DNA of 64,000 bases, taken from the NCBI GenBank assembly GCA_942493335.1, contig OW818693.1:3658001-3722000 (forward strand), in the 5' to 3' direction. The notes below the pieces were generated by a model. That model saw only the letters and a program-made list of their open reading frames with translations, searched no databases and was not told where the DNA came from. How positions within the stretch are numbered: the first letter of the stretch is position 1; the number at the start of each line of letters is the position of its first letter. Source of the stretch: JAEWSN01 sp942493335. Its GTDB lineage: Bacteria; Bacillota; Clostridia; DSM-8532. Below are positions 15,727 through 25,003 of the stretch, in pieces. The position numbers and the translations under genes are program-made.

Positions 15727-17889
15727 CTATTTCTCCCACTTTTTCAATGCCTCAGCCAGCGCGGAATTGATGCTGTCGGGCGCGTCCTGCTGCTGCATGT
15801 ATTTGCTGACTTCGCGCTTGTCGACGCGGTCGCCGACTCTTTCTTTGAACGCGCTGAGCTTTTCCCTGTACCCACAGGCACAGAAGAAGGCTTTTTTGTC
15901 CCCGTCTCCGCGCATCTCCATTTTCTTGTGACACTCGGGGCACCGTGCATTCGAGGTCATGGACAGATTCACACGCGCACCGCATTCGCGATCCACGCAC
16001 ACCAGCATCTTTCCCTTTTTTCCCGTGACTTCCAGCATGAATTTTCCGCAGGTGGGACATTTTTCCCGCGTCAGGTTTTCATGCTTGTAGGTTCCGTTGT
16101 CCGCAATGACGTGGGAAACCAGTTTCGCCGCATATGCCCGCATATCCCCGGTGAACTTCAACGGATCGGACTGGCCTTTGCTGATGCGTGCGAGGGTCTG
16201 TTCCCATCGCGCGGTCAGTTCCGGACTCTTCAGATCCCCCGGGACCAGGTCGATGAGCTGCTTTCCTTTCGCGGTTGGATGGATTTCCTTTCCGCGGCGT
16301 TCCATGTAAAAAGAATCAAACAGCTTCTCCAGAATGTCGGCGCGCGTGGCTGGCGTCCCCAGACCGCTTCCCGCATCCATCGCTTCCCGCAGCCGGTCGT
16401 CCTCGATGAATTTCCCCGGGTGTTCCATGGCCGCCAGCAGGGTGGCCTCGCTGTATCTGGCCGGTGGTCTGGTTTTCCCGTTGATCACTTTGACGGAGCG
16501 GATCGGCAGGGCATCCCCGCGTTTCAGGACGGGCAGATTCTGCTCGGAATCGTCCTCATCCGCATCCATCTCGGCAGGGGCTTCGCCATAAATGGCACGC
16601 CAGCCGAGTGAAGTGACGGTGCGTCCCCTCGCCTGGAAGATTTCGCCGCCAGCCTCCACGCGGATCAATGACTGTTCGTACTCGTATGCGGGGGAGAGCA
16701 CGGCGAGAAAACGCTTCACGACAAGATCGTAGATATGCCGCTCGTCAGGTTTCAACCCATTCAGATCAACGAATTGCTCGGTCGGGATGATGGCATGGTG
16801 ATCCGTCACCTTTTCATCGTCCACAAACCGACGTGTGGCCTTCACACCGGCGCGCAGCAATTGGGCGGCGGCGTCCTTGTACGGGCCGACGGCAATGCAT
16901 TTCAAACGTTCCGGCAGCGTGGGGACAATGTCCCTTGTGATGTGTCTGGAATCGGTGCGTGGATATGTGACCAGCTTGTGCTGCTCATACAGTTGCTGCA
17001 TGGCATTGGAGGTTTGTTTGGCGGAAAGGCCGTACTTTTTGTTTGCATCCATCTGCAGGGAGGTAAGGTCGTACCCGAGCGGAGGAAGTTCCTGCTTCGG
17101 GCTTTTCTCCAGATGCACGATGCGGCCGTTCTGACCGGAAACCGTTTTGGCCAGCTGATCCGCACGATCCTTATCCGATATGCGTGCCTGCCCGTTCTTG
17201 TCGCGCCATAACAGCACCAGGCCATCGGTAACTGCCTGAAGCGTCCAGTAATCCTGGGGAACAAACTTGCGGATTTCTTCCTCGCGTGCCACCACCATGG
17301 CCAGGGTCGGGGTTTGAACCCGGCCGGCCGACAGTTGCGCGTTGTATTTGCAAGTGAGTGCGCGCGTGACGTTCAACCCGATCAGCCAATCCGCTTCAGC
17401 GCGGCTCTGTGCGGATTTATACAGATTCATATAGGCTTCGCCGGGTTTGAGACTTGCGAAGCCTTCCCGAATGGCCTTGTCGGTTTGGGAGGAGATCCAG
17501 AGCCGTTTGACGGGCTTGCGGAAACCGGCTTTCGCGAGAATCCACCGGGCGACCAGTTCGCCTTCCCGTCCGGCATCCGTCGCAATGATCAGACCGTCCA
17601 CGTCAGGCCGGTGCAGCAGTTGCCGGACCGTCGCATATTGGCCCTGGGTTTCCTTCATCACCACCAGCTCCATTTTCTCCGGGAGCATGGGCAGATCCTC
17701 CAGGACCCATTTCTGATATTTGGGATCGTAGGCATCCGGATCCGCCAGGGTGACCAGGTGACCAAGCGCCCACGTCACGATATGGTTCGTTCCTTCAAGG
17801 TATCCTTTTCCGCCTTTGCCGCAGCCGAGCACGCGCGCCAGTTCCCTGGCCACGGAGGGCTTTTCCGCCAGAACAAGTTGTTTTCCCAT
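15727..17889 (-). CDS. topB: DNA topoisomerase III
   Basis: The 720-residue type IA topoisomerase relaxes and decatenates DNA through a transient tyrosine-DNA link. The N-terminal Toprim domain starts GKQLVLAEKPSVAREL and contains IIATDAGREGELVAR, whose acidic residues bind Mg2+. The catalytic tyrosine lies in HKLVTYPRTDSRHI. The C-terminus adds two four-cysteine zinc modules (CPTCGKFM...CVDREC and CPECHKKM...CACG), a tail type common in Bacillota topB. The ATG at 17889 lies 13 bases behind the HAD gene stop, so the two are cotranscribed. Confidence 0.95.
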   Translation of the reverse strand: MGKQLVLAEKPSVARELARVLGCGKGGKGYLEGTNHIVTWALGHLVTLADPDAYDPKYQKWVLEDLPMLPEKMELVVMKETQGQYATVRQLLHRPDVDGLIIATDAGREGELVARWILAKAGFRKPVKRLWISSQTDKAIREGFASLKPGEAYMNLYKSAQSRAEADWLIGLNVTRALTCKYNAQLSAGRVQTPTLAMVVAREEEIRKFVPQDYWTLQAVTDGLVLLWRDKNGQARISDKDRADQLAKTVSGQNGRIVHLEKSPKQELPPLGYDLTSLQMDANKKYGLSAKQTSNAMQQLYEQHKLVTYPRTDSRHITRDIVPTLPERLKCIAVGPYKDAAAQLLRAGVKATRRFVDDEKVTDHHAIIPTEQFVDLNGLKPDERHIYDLVVKRFLAVLSPAYEYEQSLIRVEAGGEIFQARGRTVTSLGWRAIYGEAPAEMDADEDDSEQNLPVLKRGDALPIRSVKVINGKTRPPARYSEATLLAAMEHPGKFIEDDRLREAMDAGSGLGTPATRADILEKLFDSFYMERRGKEIHPTAKGKQLIDLVPGDLKSPELTARWEQTLARISKGQSDPLKFTGDMRAYAAKLVSHVIADNGTYKHENLTREKCPTCGKFMLEVTGKKGKMLVCVDRECGARVNLSMTSNARCPECHKKMEMRGDGDKKAFFCACGYREKLSAFKERVGDRVDKREVSKYMQQQDAPDSINSALAEALKKWEK

Positions 17890-17902
17890 TTTCCTCTTTT
17901 CT

Positions 17903-18676
17903 TCAGCGGGGTACGATGTCTCCAACCCCGTCAAGGACATGGTCCGGCCGATAGGGGAACTGCTCGATGGCTTCCCGGCTGGTCACGCCGCTCAGGACGA
18001 GGATGGTCTCGATTTCCGATTCAATGCCCGCGATGATGTCAGTGTCCATGCGATCTCCGACAATCACAGCCTCTTCCCGCCTCACACCGAGCGCGCGCAG
18101 CGCATTCCGCATGATCAGGGGGTTGGGCTTTCCGACGAAATACGCTGAACGCCCGGTCGCCAGTTCGATGGGAGCGATCAGGGCGCGGGTCGCCGGGATG
18201 ATGCCGTCCTCGGAGGGACCTGTCAGATCCGGGTTTGTGCCGACCAGGCGCGCGCCCCGCAAAACGAGCTGGATGGCATGCGTGATGCGCTCATAACCAT
18301 AGGAGCGGGTCTCCCCGACAATCACATAGTCCGGGTTGATCTCGTTCATGGAGTAGCCGACATCGTACAGGGCCTTCACCAATCCCGCGTCACCAATGAC
18401 ATAGGCACTTCCGCCCGGGATTTGGGAGGAGACGAACGCTGCGGTCGCCAAGGCGCTTGTATAGAAGTTTTCTTCGGGCACTTCGACACCGAGTCGGGAT
18501 AATTTCTGGGACAGTTCCTTGGGGGAGCGCTCGCTGCTGTTGGTCAGGAACAGAAACGGCTTTCCTTCCCGTTTCAGCCAGTCAACGAATTCCGGAACGC
18601 CAGGCAATAAACGGTTCCCGTGATAAATGACACCATCCATGTCACACAAAAAGGCTTTCTTGCTTGAAAAGTCCAT
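17903..18676 (-). CDS. HAD-superfamily phosphatase, NagD-like (subfamily IIA)
   Basis: The ATG at 18676 follows GAGGAGG and gives 257 residues. Motif I is FLCDMDGVIYHGN with both aspartates, motif II is FLTNSSERS, motif III lies in the FVGKPNPLIM region and motif IV is VIVGDRMDTDI. The C2A cap places it with NagD, AraL and 4-nitrophenylphosphatase-like enzymes that dephosphorylate small sugar phosphates or nucleotides. The upstream spacing to the AsnC gene is 111 bases, while topB begins only 13 bases downstream. The physiological substrate is unknown. Confidence 0.9.
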   Translation of the reverse strand: MDFSSKKAFLCDMDGVIYHGNRLLPGVPEFVDWLKREGKPFLFLTNSSERSPKELSQKLSRLGVEVPEENFYTSALATAAFVSSQIPGGSAYVIGDAGLVKALYDVGYSMNEINPDYVIVGETRSYGYERITHAIQLVLRGARLVGTNPDLTGPSEDGIIPATRALIAPIELATGRSAYFVGKPNPLIMRNALRALGVRREEAVIVGDRMDTDIIAGIESEIETILVLSGVTSREAIEQFPYRPDHVLDGVGDIVPR

Positions 18677-18787
18677 CAAGGTTCCTCCTCGGCCGGCAGG
18701 CTGCCGCATGCCTATTATAAACCAAACCGCGCGGCTCCGTCATTCCCGGTGGAGACATGCTCGCCAGGTCCTGCCCTGTGTGTACCG

Positions 18788-19219
18788 TTACGGCTCCACT
18801 TCCGCGATCGACAGGGACAGGGTGTAGTTGGCATGACGGAGCAGCCTGTCCAGAAATTCGTCCAGGCTGGCCATGTCCGGCATGCCGAGTTTGAGGATGT
18901 AGCAGGCTGCACCGCTGGTACGGTGTGCTTCCATCACGGCCGGCTCCTGTCGAAGAAAATCCAGAAATTCTGCGTGCGCGGCCGTCTTCATCCGGACATC
19001 CAGAAATGCGGTGATGGGGAGTCCCATGCCGGCAGGATCCGTTCGGATCGTGAATCCCTTGAGCGTGCCGGAATCCTGCAGCCTTGCCACGCGCAGCGCC
19101 ACGGCTTGTCCGGTCAGATGGACCGACTGGCCGATTTCGTTCCAGGACAGGCGTCCGTTCTCCGATAGAAGAGACAGGATCTGCCTGTCCGTGTCGTCCA
19201 GTTGCATCGTACGGGTCAT
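18788..19219 (-). CDS. Lrp/AsnC-family transcriptional regulator
   Basis: The 143-residue protein starts at ATG 19219 behind AGGAGGA. The N-terminal winged helix-turn-helix reads LDDTDRQILSLLSENGRLSW followed by the recognition helix region GQAVALRVARLQDSG. The C-terminal half is a RAM/ACT-like effector domain that normally binds amino acids and forms octamers. It is transcribed away from the metallohydrolase gene across a 203-base shared spacer, so that gene and itself are the likeliest targets. Confidence 0.92.
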   Translation of the reverse strand: MTRTMQLDDTDRQILSLLSENGRLSWNEIGQSVHLTGQAVALRVARLQDSGTLKGFTIRTDPAGMGLPITAFLDVRMKTAAHAEFLDFLRQEPAVMEAHRTSGAACYILKLGMPDMASLDEFLDRLLRHANYTLSLSIAEVEP

Positions 19220-19422
19220 GCGAATCCTCCTGACTTGCCGGTGCGGAAAGGAATTGTTTCAGCATGAAAGAGAAAAGGGGGAAGGTCTTTCAGTCAGATC
19301 TGTCCTAAGGGGTTTCAGATCCGGTACCATGGAATCTGATGATTCTGCGTCTCCAGAATATCATCCGGGTGCTTCGCCTGCAAATCAGCCCTGCCTCATT
19401 CCAACGACAGTAGGATTCCAAG

Positions 19423-20232
19423 ATGGAACTGTATCACCTTCGTCATGCCGCTTTCATCCTGACCTACCATGGGAAGCGGATGCTCGTGGATCCAATGCTG
19501 GCGCCAAAAGGGACAAACCCGCCCATCCCGGGTACGCCACGCCCGCGAAGGAACCCGCTGGTCGAACTGCCTGTAGGGGAAGACGCACTTTCCGGATGCC
19601 TGGATGGGTTGGATGCCGTGATTGTGACACATACCCATCAGGATCATTATGATGCTGCCGTTGCCGGTCTGCTGCGCAAGAACCTCCCCCTGTTCGGCCA
19701 GCCGGAAGATATGGCACGCTTTCGGGAAGATGGATTTTCAGATCCCCGCATTGTGCCGACGGACAAGGACGGAGGGATGGTCTGGAATGACATTCAGATC
19801 ATCCGAACCGGTGGACAGCATGGCCTTGGACGTATCGAACTCGGTCCGGTATCCGGGTTCATCCTGAAGGCGCCGGATGAGCCCATCGTGCATATCACAG
19901 GGGATACCGTCTGGTGTCCGGAGATGGCGGATGTCCTGGAACGCCATGCGCCGGAGATTGTCATCGCCTTTGCGGGTGCCGCGAGGTTCCTGGACCGGAG
20001 GCGCATTACCATGGACCTGTGCCATCTGGGCAGGATCCTTCGACGGTTGCCTGAGGCGACAATTGTGGTGGTCCATATGGAAGCGCTCAATCATTGTCTG
20101 CTGACACGGGCTCAGGTTCGGAAATGGGCGGATGAAGAAGGCTTCGGCAACCGCGTCCTCATCCCCGATGACGGAGGGACGATGCAATGCAAAAGCGGCG
20201 CTCCCCGATTGGTTCGGGGAACGCCGCTTTGA
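19423..20232 (+). CDS. Metallo-beta-lactamase-fold hydrolase (UlaG-like)
   Basis: The 269-residue protein has the MBL zinc motif VTHTHQDHYDAA (HxHxDH) and further metal ligands around RTGGQHGLG and HITGDTVWCPE. A long cytosolic form without signal peptide, starting YHLRHAAFILTYHGKRMLVD, resembles the UlaG/YycJ-like group that hydrolyses sugar lactones or phosphoesters. The ATG at 19423 is preceded by a modest AGGA. The last codons lie within a strong hairpin. Divergent orientation from an Lrp/AsnC gene suggests control by it. Substrate unknown. Confidence 0.85.
   Translation: MELYHLRHAAFILTYHGKRMLVDPMLAPKGTNPPIPGTPRPRRNPLVELPVGEDALSGCLDGLDAVIVTHTHQDHYDAAVAGLLRKNLPLFGQPEDMARFREDGFSDPRIVPTDKDGGMVWNDIQIIRTGGQHGLGRIELGPVSGFILKAPDEPIVHITGDTVWCPEMADVLERHAPEIVIAFAGAARFLDRRRITMDLCHLGRILRRLPEATIVVVHMEALNHCLLTRAQVRKWADEEGFGNRVLIPDDGGTMQCKSGAPRLVRGTPL
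20192..20230 (+). terminator. Hairpin inside the 3' end of the metallohydrolase gene
   Basis: AAAGCGGCG (20192-20200) pairs with CGCCGCTTT (20222-20230) with an inner TCCCCGA/TCGGGGA stem. It covers the last 13 codons. There is no longer T tract, but the stem is strong enough to block transcripts from either convergent gene. Confidence 0.6.
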
Positions 20233-20329
20233 AGGTTGAATGGCCGTCTGGAGGATTGGTTGGTCGCTTGAAAGGCGGGATGGCGGCATTCATCATTGGT
20301 TGGATGGACGGACCCGCCTGCCGGGATGA

Positions 20330-23236
20330 TCAGAAGATCACGCGCAGCGAAACCAACGCATTCTTTGCCATCGTCAGACTGAGGGCGGAGCCGGATATGG
20401 ACGGGGCGGGTGCATTTCCAATTTCTGGTTTTTCCAGCAGATCCACGACGGTTGTGCTGCGAATGGCCGAAGCGAAGGAAAGGGATGCGGTCGTTTCGCA
20501 CGAGAAGGTGTTGTAGAGGCGTACGATCAGCCCGTTTCCATCCTCCGCGCCCTTCACGCCGGAGAGCACCGCACCGGTGTCTTCCGACAGAGCGAGCAGG
20601 CTGTGTACGGTCGGGAGGGTTCCGGTGTGCGCGCTTCCCGTCACATAGGCCGGCAGGCGGTTAAGGTCCGTTGCGGTTTCCTCAAGGACCTTGCTGCAGT
20701 TCTCCGTGACAGCGACGGCGAGGCGGATCTTGTGGATGCCGCGATCCGGGTACGGATCCGGGCTGTTCGCACCATGCATCAGTGTGACGAGCATGCGGTT
20801 GTCCGCGCCGCGGTAACCATACTTGCTGTCGGAGGCGATGGCAAGGGCCTTGTCGCCCAGCAAAGCGGCTCCGTACTGGAGGCCGGGAACATCCTGATGC
20901 AGCGCGGGGCGTTTCTGCACACCGGCCGGTACGTCATACAGGTATTCCGTCACGGATTCCGCAACAGGCACTGCAAACGCAAGCATCGGGATGGGTCCCT
21001 CGCCGCGGCCGATTTCATGCCAGTCGATGTCCATCGCATATCGGACAGCCGTTTCACCCTTTTCAAGGGAAGCGGTCAGCTTTGCGGTGGAGGCGGCGAA
21101 CGGGATTTCCACGGTCAGGCTCTGACGCAGCGGTCCGCCCGAGAATGTGGCGCGGAGGTTGCGGCTGAGCTTCTTTTCCGTCAGATACCGTCCGATTTTC
21201 CATGCGCTGGAGGATTCCGCTTCAGTTTCGATGAAACGGAGACCGGCACTGTCGCCCGGCTTCACGAATTCCCTGCCACTGGCCTTCTCGACAAGGGAGA
21301 CCAATTCAGCGCTTGCCTTGTCAAATACGGCGCGGACCAGGCCGTTGTCCATCACATAGTCGTCATCCGGTTTGTTCAGGCGTGTATCGGGCTGGAAGAA
21401 CAGGGGGTAGGTGTCCAAAGCGGCCTCGGACAGCCGGAAGGTGGCGTATCCGAGCGGCGGCAGATCGGTTTCGACGAGTACCCGGAAATACTTGTGATCC
21501 CAGTATTGATGCAGCGAAACGTCCACCAGCTGGTGCGCGACGGAGTTTCCCTCGCCGTCCGTGAAGGCGGCGCGGGCAAGGTTGCCGGTCCAGTCCCACA
21601 CCGTCAGTTCCGTGATGGCCTTCCTGGCGTGTGCGGACGGATTGAAGACGTGGAACAGCCGGTTCATGCCGGTTCCGTGGGAAGCCGCATGTGCGGTGAA
21701 GCCGCCGGTGCCGGTGCCCATGGAGCCGCCGGGAACGGAAAGGGTTTCGATGCCGAAGCCCGGCCCCGCGCCTTCAGCCTGGGTCTGGGAGATGTCTTCG
21801 CCGGTCAGGAAGCGTGAGGTATCGATCTGTGCCGCAATGGCACGCATCGCATTCGCCCGGTTCGTGTTCGCGACGGCCAGGGATTCGCTGTACAGGCCCA
21901 TCGCATGCTCCCGGCTGTCCTGCACGCAGGAACCGGTCAGGATGTCATGGAAATGCGTGAACAGTACATCCTGCCATGCCTTCTGGTACTGGGCCGGGCG
22001 ATAGGGCATCTTCGCGATTCCGGCAGCCAGGCTGTTGAGCGCTTCGGCCTCGCCGAGCGCAGCCTCGGACTTGCGGTTTCCATTCTTGATGCGGCACTGT
22101 GTCGTGTAGCAGCCTTCAAAGATGAAGTTCAGCTCCTGCTCCATCACATGGAGCTTGTCCTTGACGGCTTCCGCTTCCTTGAAGAATTCGCGGATGGTCC
22201 CGAAACGGATCGCGGGGTAGATCGGCCATTCCGACATTTCGATGGCACGCTCGATGTCACGACGGCTCGGTCCGCCGCCATGGTCGCCCACGCCGTACAC
22301 GATGAGTCCGGTCTTCAGGCCGCCGCACTTCAGCGAGAGGTCCACGAGGCCTGCGCCGATGTGGGGGGTGATGGCGCTGTTGTACCAATAGGGCTCGCGA
22401 TAGATGAGCAGTTCCTTTCCGGAAGGCGCGCGCCAGCGGTACAGGGTTTCGCTGCTGTCCGTGCCGCGGCAATGATAGTAATACTTCACGCCGCCGTGTG
22501 AGACGAGTTCAGGCATGTGGGCGCTGTGTCCGAAGGTGTCGGGCGAAAAATCGAGCTCCAGGGAAGCGGGATCCACGCCCCATTTCTCCTGAAGGTACTT
22601 TTTCGTATAAAGAACATGGCGGGCCATGGACTCGGTGGAGGGCATGTTCTTGTCCTGCTCGACCCAGGCGGATGCAGTCACTTCCCAACGGCCTTCCTGG
22701 ATGCGGGTACGGATCTGTTTCATCATTTCGGGATCAAAATCCTCAACGATTTTGTAGACGGAGGCCTGGGACTGGGAGAAATGGAACTGCGGGTATTCCT
22801 CCATGATGGCCAGCATGGTGCGGAAGGTATCCAGCGTGGCGGCAACGGTTTCCTGCCAGGACCACATCCAGTTCATGTCGATGTGCGCATGTCCGGCCAG
22901 AATCAGGCTGTAGGAGCGGGCTTCCGCCGTGATGGGCGCCAGAATGTCCTCGGCGCGGAGAATATCGCTTTTGGAGATGACACCTTCCGCTTCGGTTGCG
23001 GCGAGGAGCAGTTCCAACGCCTGTGAGAGCGGGCCTTCACACAAAACGGGATTCACCTTGGAGAGACGGAGGACGAATTCCAGTTCCGCCAGGATGCGGC
23101 GATGCCAGCGGTTGGGGAGCGTGATGTAGTTGGCTTCTTCCCTTGGCATGCCGAAGGTGTCTTCATACTGCCTTTTTTCCCGGTTGCCGCCGATGCTGGT
23201 CTTCAGCTTGAGGAATCTTTCCGTCAATGTCGCCAT
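20330..23236 (-). CDS. Alpha-mannosidase, GH38
   Basis: The 968-residue retaining glycosidase removes alpha-linked mannose from glycans using a zinc ion. The catalytic domain carries LILAGHAHIDMNWMWSW (zinc ligands His118 and Asp120) and the nucleophile motif LDFSPDTFGHSAHMPE (Asp233). A middle three-helix region and long C-terminal beta domains complete the family plan. The ATG at 23236 is supported by AAAGGA and by the family start. No signal peptide is present, so it acts on imported oligosaccharides. A TTACATGTAA palindrome about 90 bases upstream links it to the ABC importer and the Gfo/Idh pair. Confidence 0.95.
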   Translation of the reverse strand: MATLTERFLKLKTSIGGNREKRQYEDTFGMPREEANYITLPNRWHRRILAELEFVLRLSKVNPVLCEGPLSQALELLLAATEAEGVISKSDILRAEDILAPITAEARSYSLILAGHAHIDMNWMWSWQETVAATLDTFRTMLAIMEEYPQFHFSQSQASVYKIVEDFDPEMMKQIRTRIQEGRWEVTASAWVEQDKNMPSTESMARHVLYTKKYLQEKWGVDPASLELDFSPDTFGHSAHMPELVSHGGVKYYYHCRGTDSSETLYRWRAPSGKELLIYREPYWYNSAITPHIGAGLVDLSLKCGGLKTGLIVYGVGDHGGGPSRRDIERAIEMSEWPIYPAIRFGTIREFFKEAEAVKDKLHVMEQELNFIFEGCYTTQCRIKNGNRKSEAALGEAEALNSLAAGIAKMPYRPAQYQKAWQDVLFTHFHDILTGSCVQDSREHAMGLYSESLAVANTNRANAMRAIAAQIDTSRFLTGEDISQTQAEGAGPGFGIETLSVPGGSMGTGTGGFTAHAASHGTGMNRLFHVFNPSAHARKAITELTVWDWTGNLARAAFTDGEGNSVAHQLVDVSLHQYWDHKYFRVLVETDLPPLGYATFRLSEAALDTYPLFFQPDTRLNKPDDDYVMDNGLVRAVFDKASAELVSLVEKASGREFVKPGDSAGLRFIETEAESSSAWKIGRYLTEKKLSRNLRATFSGGPLRQSLTVEIPFAASTAKLTASLEKGETAVRYAMDIDWHEIGRGEGPIPMLAFAVPVAESVTEYLYDVPAGVQKRPALHQDVPGLQYGAALLGDKALAIASDSKYGYRGADNRMLVTLMHGANSPDPYPDRGIHKIRLAVAVTENCSKVLEETATDLNRLPAYVTGSAHTGTLPTVHSLLALSEDTGAVLSGVKGAEDGNGLIVRLYNTFSCETTASLSFASAIRSTTVVDLLEKPEIGNAPAPSISGSALSLTMAKNALVSLRVIF

Positions 23237-23599
23237 GTGCGTGGTTCCTTTCGTGGGTGCGTTTGCACGCCGCGCCTGATCAGACCCTGAACAGGCGGCT
23301 GCATTAGCTATCATAACACGAAAAATTACATGTAAATAGTAATTACACAAAAATTATGATAAAATGGCTGTTGCAGATCCTGTCACATGAATCGATACTG
23401 TGACAAGTCCACATGAAGCCGCAACTTCTCCGGATGAGCCCAAAACCGGTCACCGGAACGGATGACATCGTGCGCGAACAGGGTTACAATAGGTATGGCA
23501 TCCGTGCCATTCGAAATGAGAGGTTGATCTTCCGGGGGGCTGCAGGAAACGCTCCTGCTTCCGGTACCCGGAGGAAAACGGCCGAGTCGGGGGATAGCT
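23237..23599. other. Divergent spacer between GH38 and its likely regulator
   Basis: The 363-base spacer holds the minus-strand ribosome binding site and control region of the mannosidase on the left, including site B. The right part leads to the GTG start of the GntR/LacI gene and shows no clear promoter or palindrome of its own. Confidence 0.55.
23326..23335 (-). promoter_or_regulatory. TTACATGTAA operator, site B
   Basis: The perfect palindrome TTACATGTAA lies in an AT-rich stretch upstream of the alpha-mannosidase. On the minus strand TATGAT (23310-23315) could be the -10 box, which puts the palindrome between -10 and -35. That position suits repression. Confidence 0.7.
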
Positions 23600-24655
23600 G
23601 TGTATACGAAGAAAATATTCGAACAAGTCCGTGATCTGATCGAGGCGGATGCCCAGGACAAAAAGCCTGGGGAGCCCATAGACACGGAGATCGGCTATGC
23701 GAGACGATTCGGTGTCAGCCGGCCCACCGCGCGCAAGGCGGTCGAGGAACTCATCCGGATCGGCATGATCCGCCGTGTGCCGGGAAAAGGGCTTGTCATG
23801 GCGACGCAGGACGAGGTTCCGTATCGCGGAAAGCTTTTGATTGTCCTTCCGCATGAGATCGGAGACGGCTTCCTCTTCAAGGTCATGCTCGGATGTGTCG
23901 AGCAGGCCAATTCGCTCGGTTTCGATTACAAGATCATCAGCAACACCATGCCGAAGGATCGGCTGGAACACGTGAAGCGGGAGCGCCTCGCCGACTATGT
24001 GGCGGTCATCACCTGCTGTTACGAGGACCCGGACGAATACGCCATCATCGGGATGGTGAAGGAAGCGGGGCTTCCCTTGCTGCTCATGGATAATCCTGTC
24101 AAGCAGGACAAGGTCCCCTGCGTCACCTGCGACGATTTCAACGGCGGATATCAGATGGGTACCTATCTGGCGAAGAAGGGCCACAGGAATATCGTCAATA
24201 TCTCCAGCACACGACCCGTCCTGACCGTGGAACGGCGAGACGCCGGATTTCTGCAAGCTTTGCGCGATGCGGGCATCGACTACGATCCATCCCTCATCGT
24301 CAAGGGAGAACGCTCCTACATCGATCAGTTCCTTTTGCGGTTTACACCGGAGGATTTCCAGGAGGGTCGAATGACGGCCATCTGCAGCCATACATCCCTG
24401 GCCATCGTGGAAGTCAGCCGGTGGCTGCATCTGCATGGAATCCGCATTTACGAGGATGTTTCGCTCATGGGGTACGGGGATCACCCCTATCTGCCCATGC
24501 TGAACATCCCATGCACCATCATTGGCGTGCCAAGCTATGAGATGGGGCGCAGCGCTGTGGATGAAATCAGTGCGGCTCTGCTCGAAAAACGCCAGGTTCA
24601 GGATGTGTTGCATGAAGTCTGGCTTGAAAAGAGGCATACGGTGAAAACCCTCTGA
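23600..24655 (+). CDS. GntR/LacI hybrid transcriptional regulator
   Basis: A GntR winged helix (about residues 5-70, with YARRFGVSRPTARKAVEELI) is fused to a LacI-type sugar-binding domain (about 75-351). This is the domain order of the arabinose repressor AraR. The start is GTG 23600 with a weak GGGGGA upstream. The gene lies between the alpha-mannosidase and the ABC importer, both of which carry the TTACATGTAA palindrome, so it is the best candidate to bind that site and release it when a mannoside binds. AraR uses an operator of similar size and symmetry. The target assignment is inference. Confidence 0.88.
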   Translation: MYTKKIFEQVRDLIEADAQDKKPGEPIDTEIGYARRFGVSRPTARKAVEELIRIGMIRRVPGKGLVMATQDEVPYRGKLLIVLPHEIGDGFLFKVMLGCVEQANSLGFDYKIISNTMPKDRLEHVKRERLADYVAVITCCYEDPDEYAIIGMVKEAGLPLLLMDNPVKQDKVPCVTCDDFNGGYQMGTYLAKKGHRNIVNISSTRPVLTVERRDAGFLQALRDAGIDYDPSLIVKGERSYIDQFLLRFTPEDFQEGRMTAICSHTSLAIVEVSRWLHLHGIRIYEDVSLMGYGDHPYLPMLNIPCTIIGVPSYEMGRSAVDEISAALLEKRQVQDVLHEVWLEKRHTVKTL

Positions 24656-24693
24656 ACGGAATCTTTGGATGGCACAGCAGGTTTTGCAGAGAA

Positions 24694-24720
24694 AACGCTC
24701 CCATTGGGGAGCGTTTTTTT
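24694..24720 (+). terminator. Intrinsic terminator after the GntR/LacI gene
   Basis: AACGCTCCC (24694-24702) pairs with GGGAGCGTT (24707-24715) over ATTG, followed by five more T. It isolates the regulator from the ABC operon. Confidence 0.92.
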
Positions 24721-24833
24721 GTTCGCCGGAATCCGGTTTTTTTGGGGAACCATTGTGTTTTTGCACAAAGATGCGGGGCGGATGGCAGATTGAATTATCC
24801 GATTTTTAAACGCGTGTTCATCAACGAAAACAA

Positions 24834-24845
24834 TTTACATGTAAA
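24834..24845 (+). promoter_or_regulatory. TTACATGTAA operator, site C
   Basis: TTTACATGTAAA is a perfect 12-base palindrome nine bases upstream of the -35 box of the ABC operon promoter. In contrast to sites A and D it lies upstream of the promoter core, so here it could repress by partial overlap or activate. Confidence 0.72.
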
Positions 24846-24853
24846 ATTAGTTG

Positions 24854-24882
24854 TTGACATAGGAAAATCTGTCCAATATACT
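24854..24882 (+). promoter_or_regulatory. Vegetative promoter of the ABC importer operon
   Basis: TTGACA (24854-24859) and TATACT (24877-24882) are spaced by 17 bases, close to the ideal sigma-A promoter. The start codon of the first permease is 122 bases downstream of the -10 box. Confidence 0.85.
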
Positions 24883-25003
24883 CATGATGCAACGGCACCG
24901 TCAACATGCACAAACGGGGGGCGGGGAAACCCGGATTCCTACACCAAAGCGACAACCCGGACGGTTTCGGCCAGCCAGGATCCATGAGGGGAGCAAAGCA
25001 TTC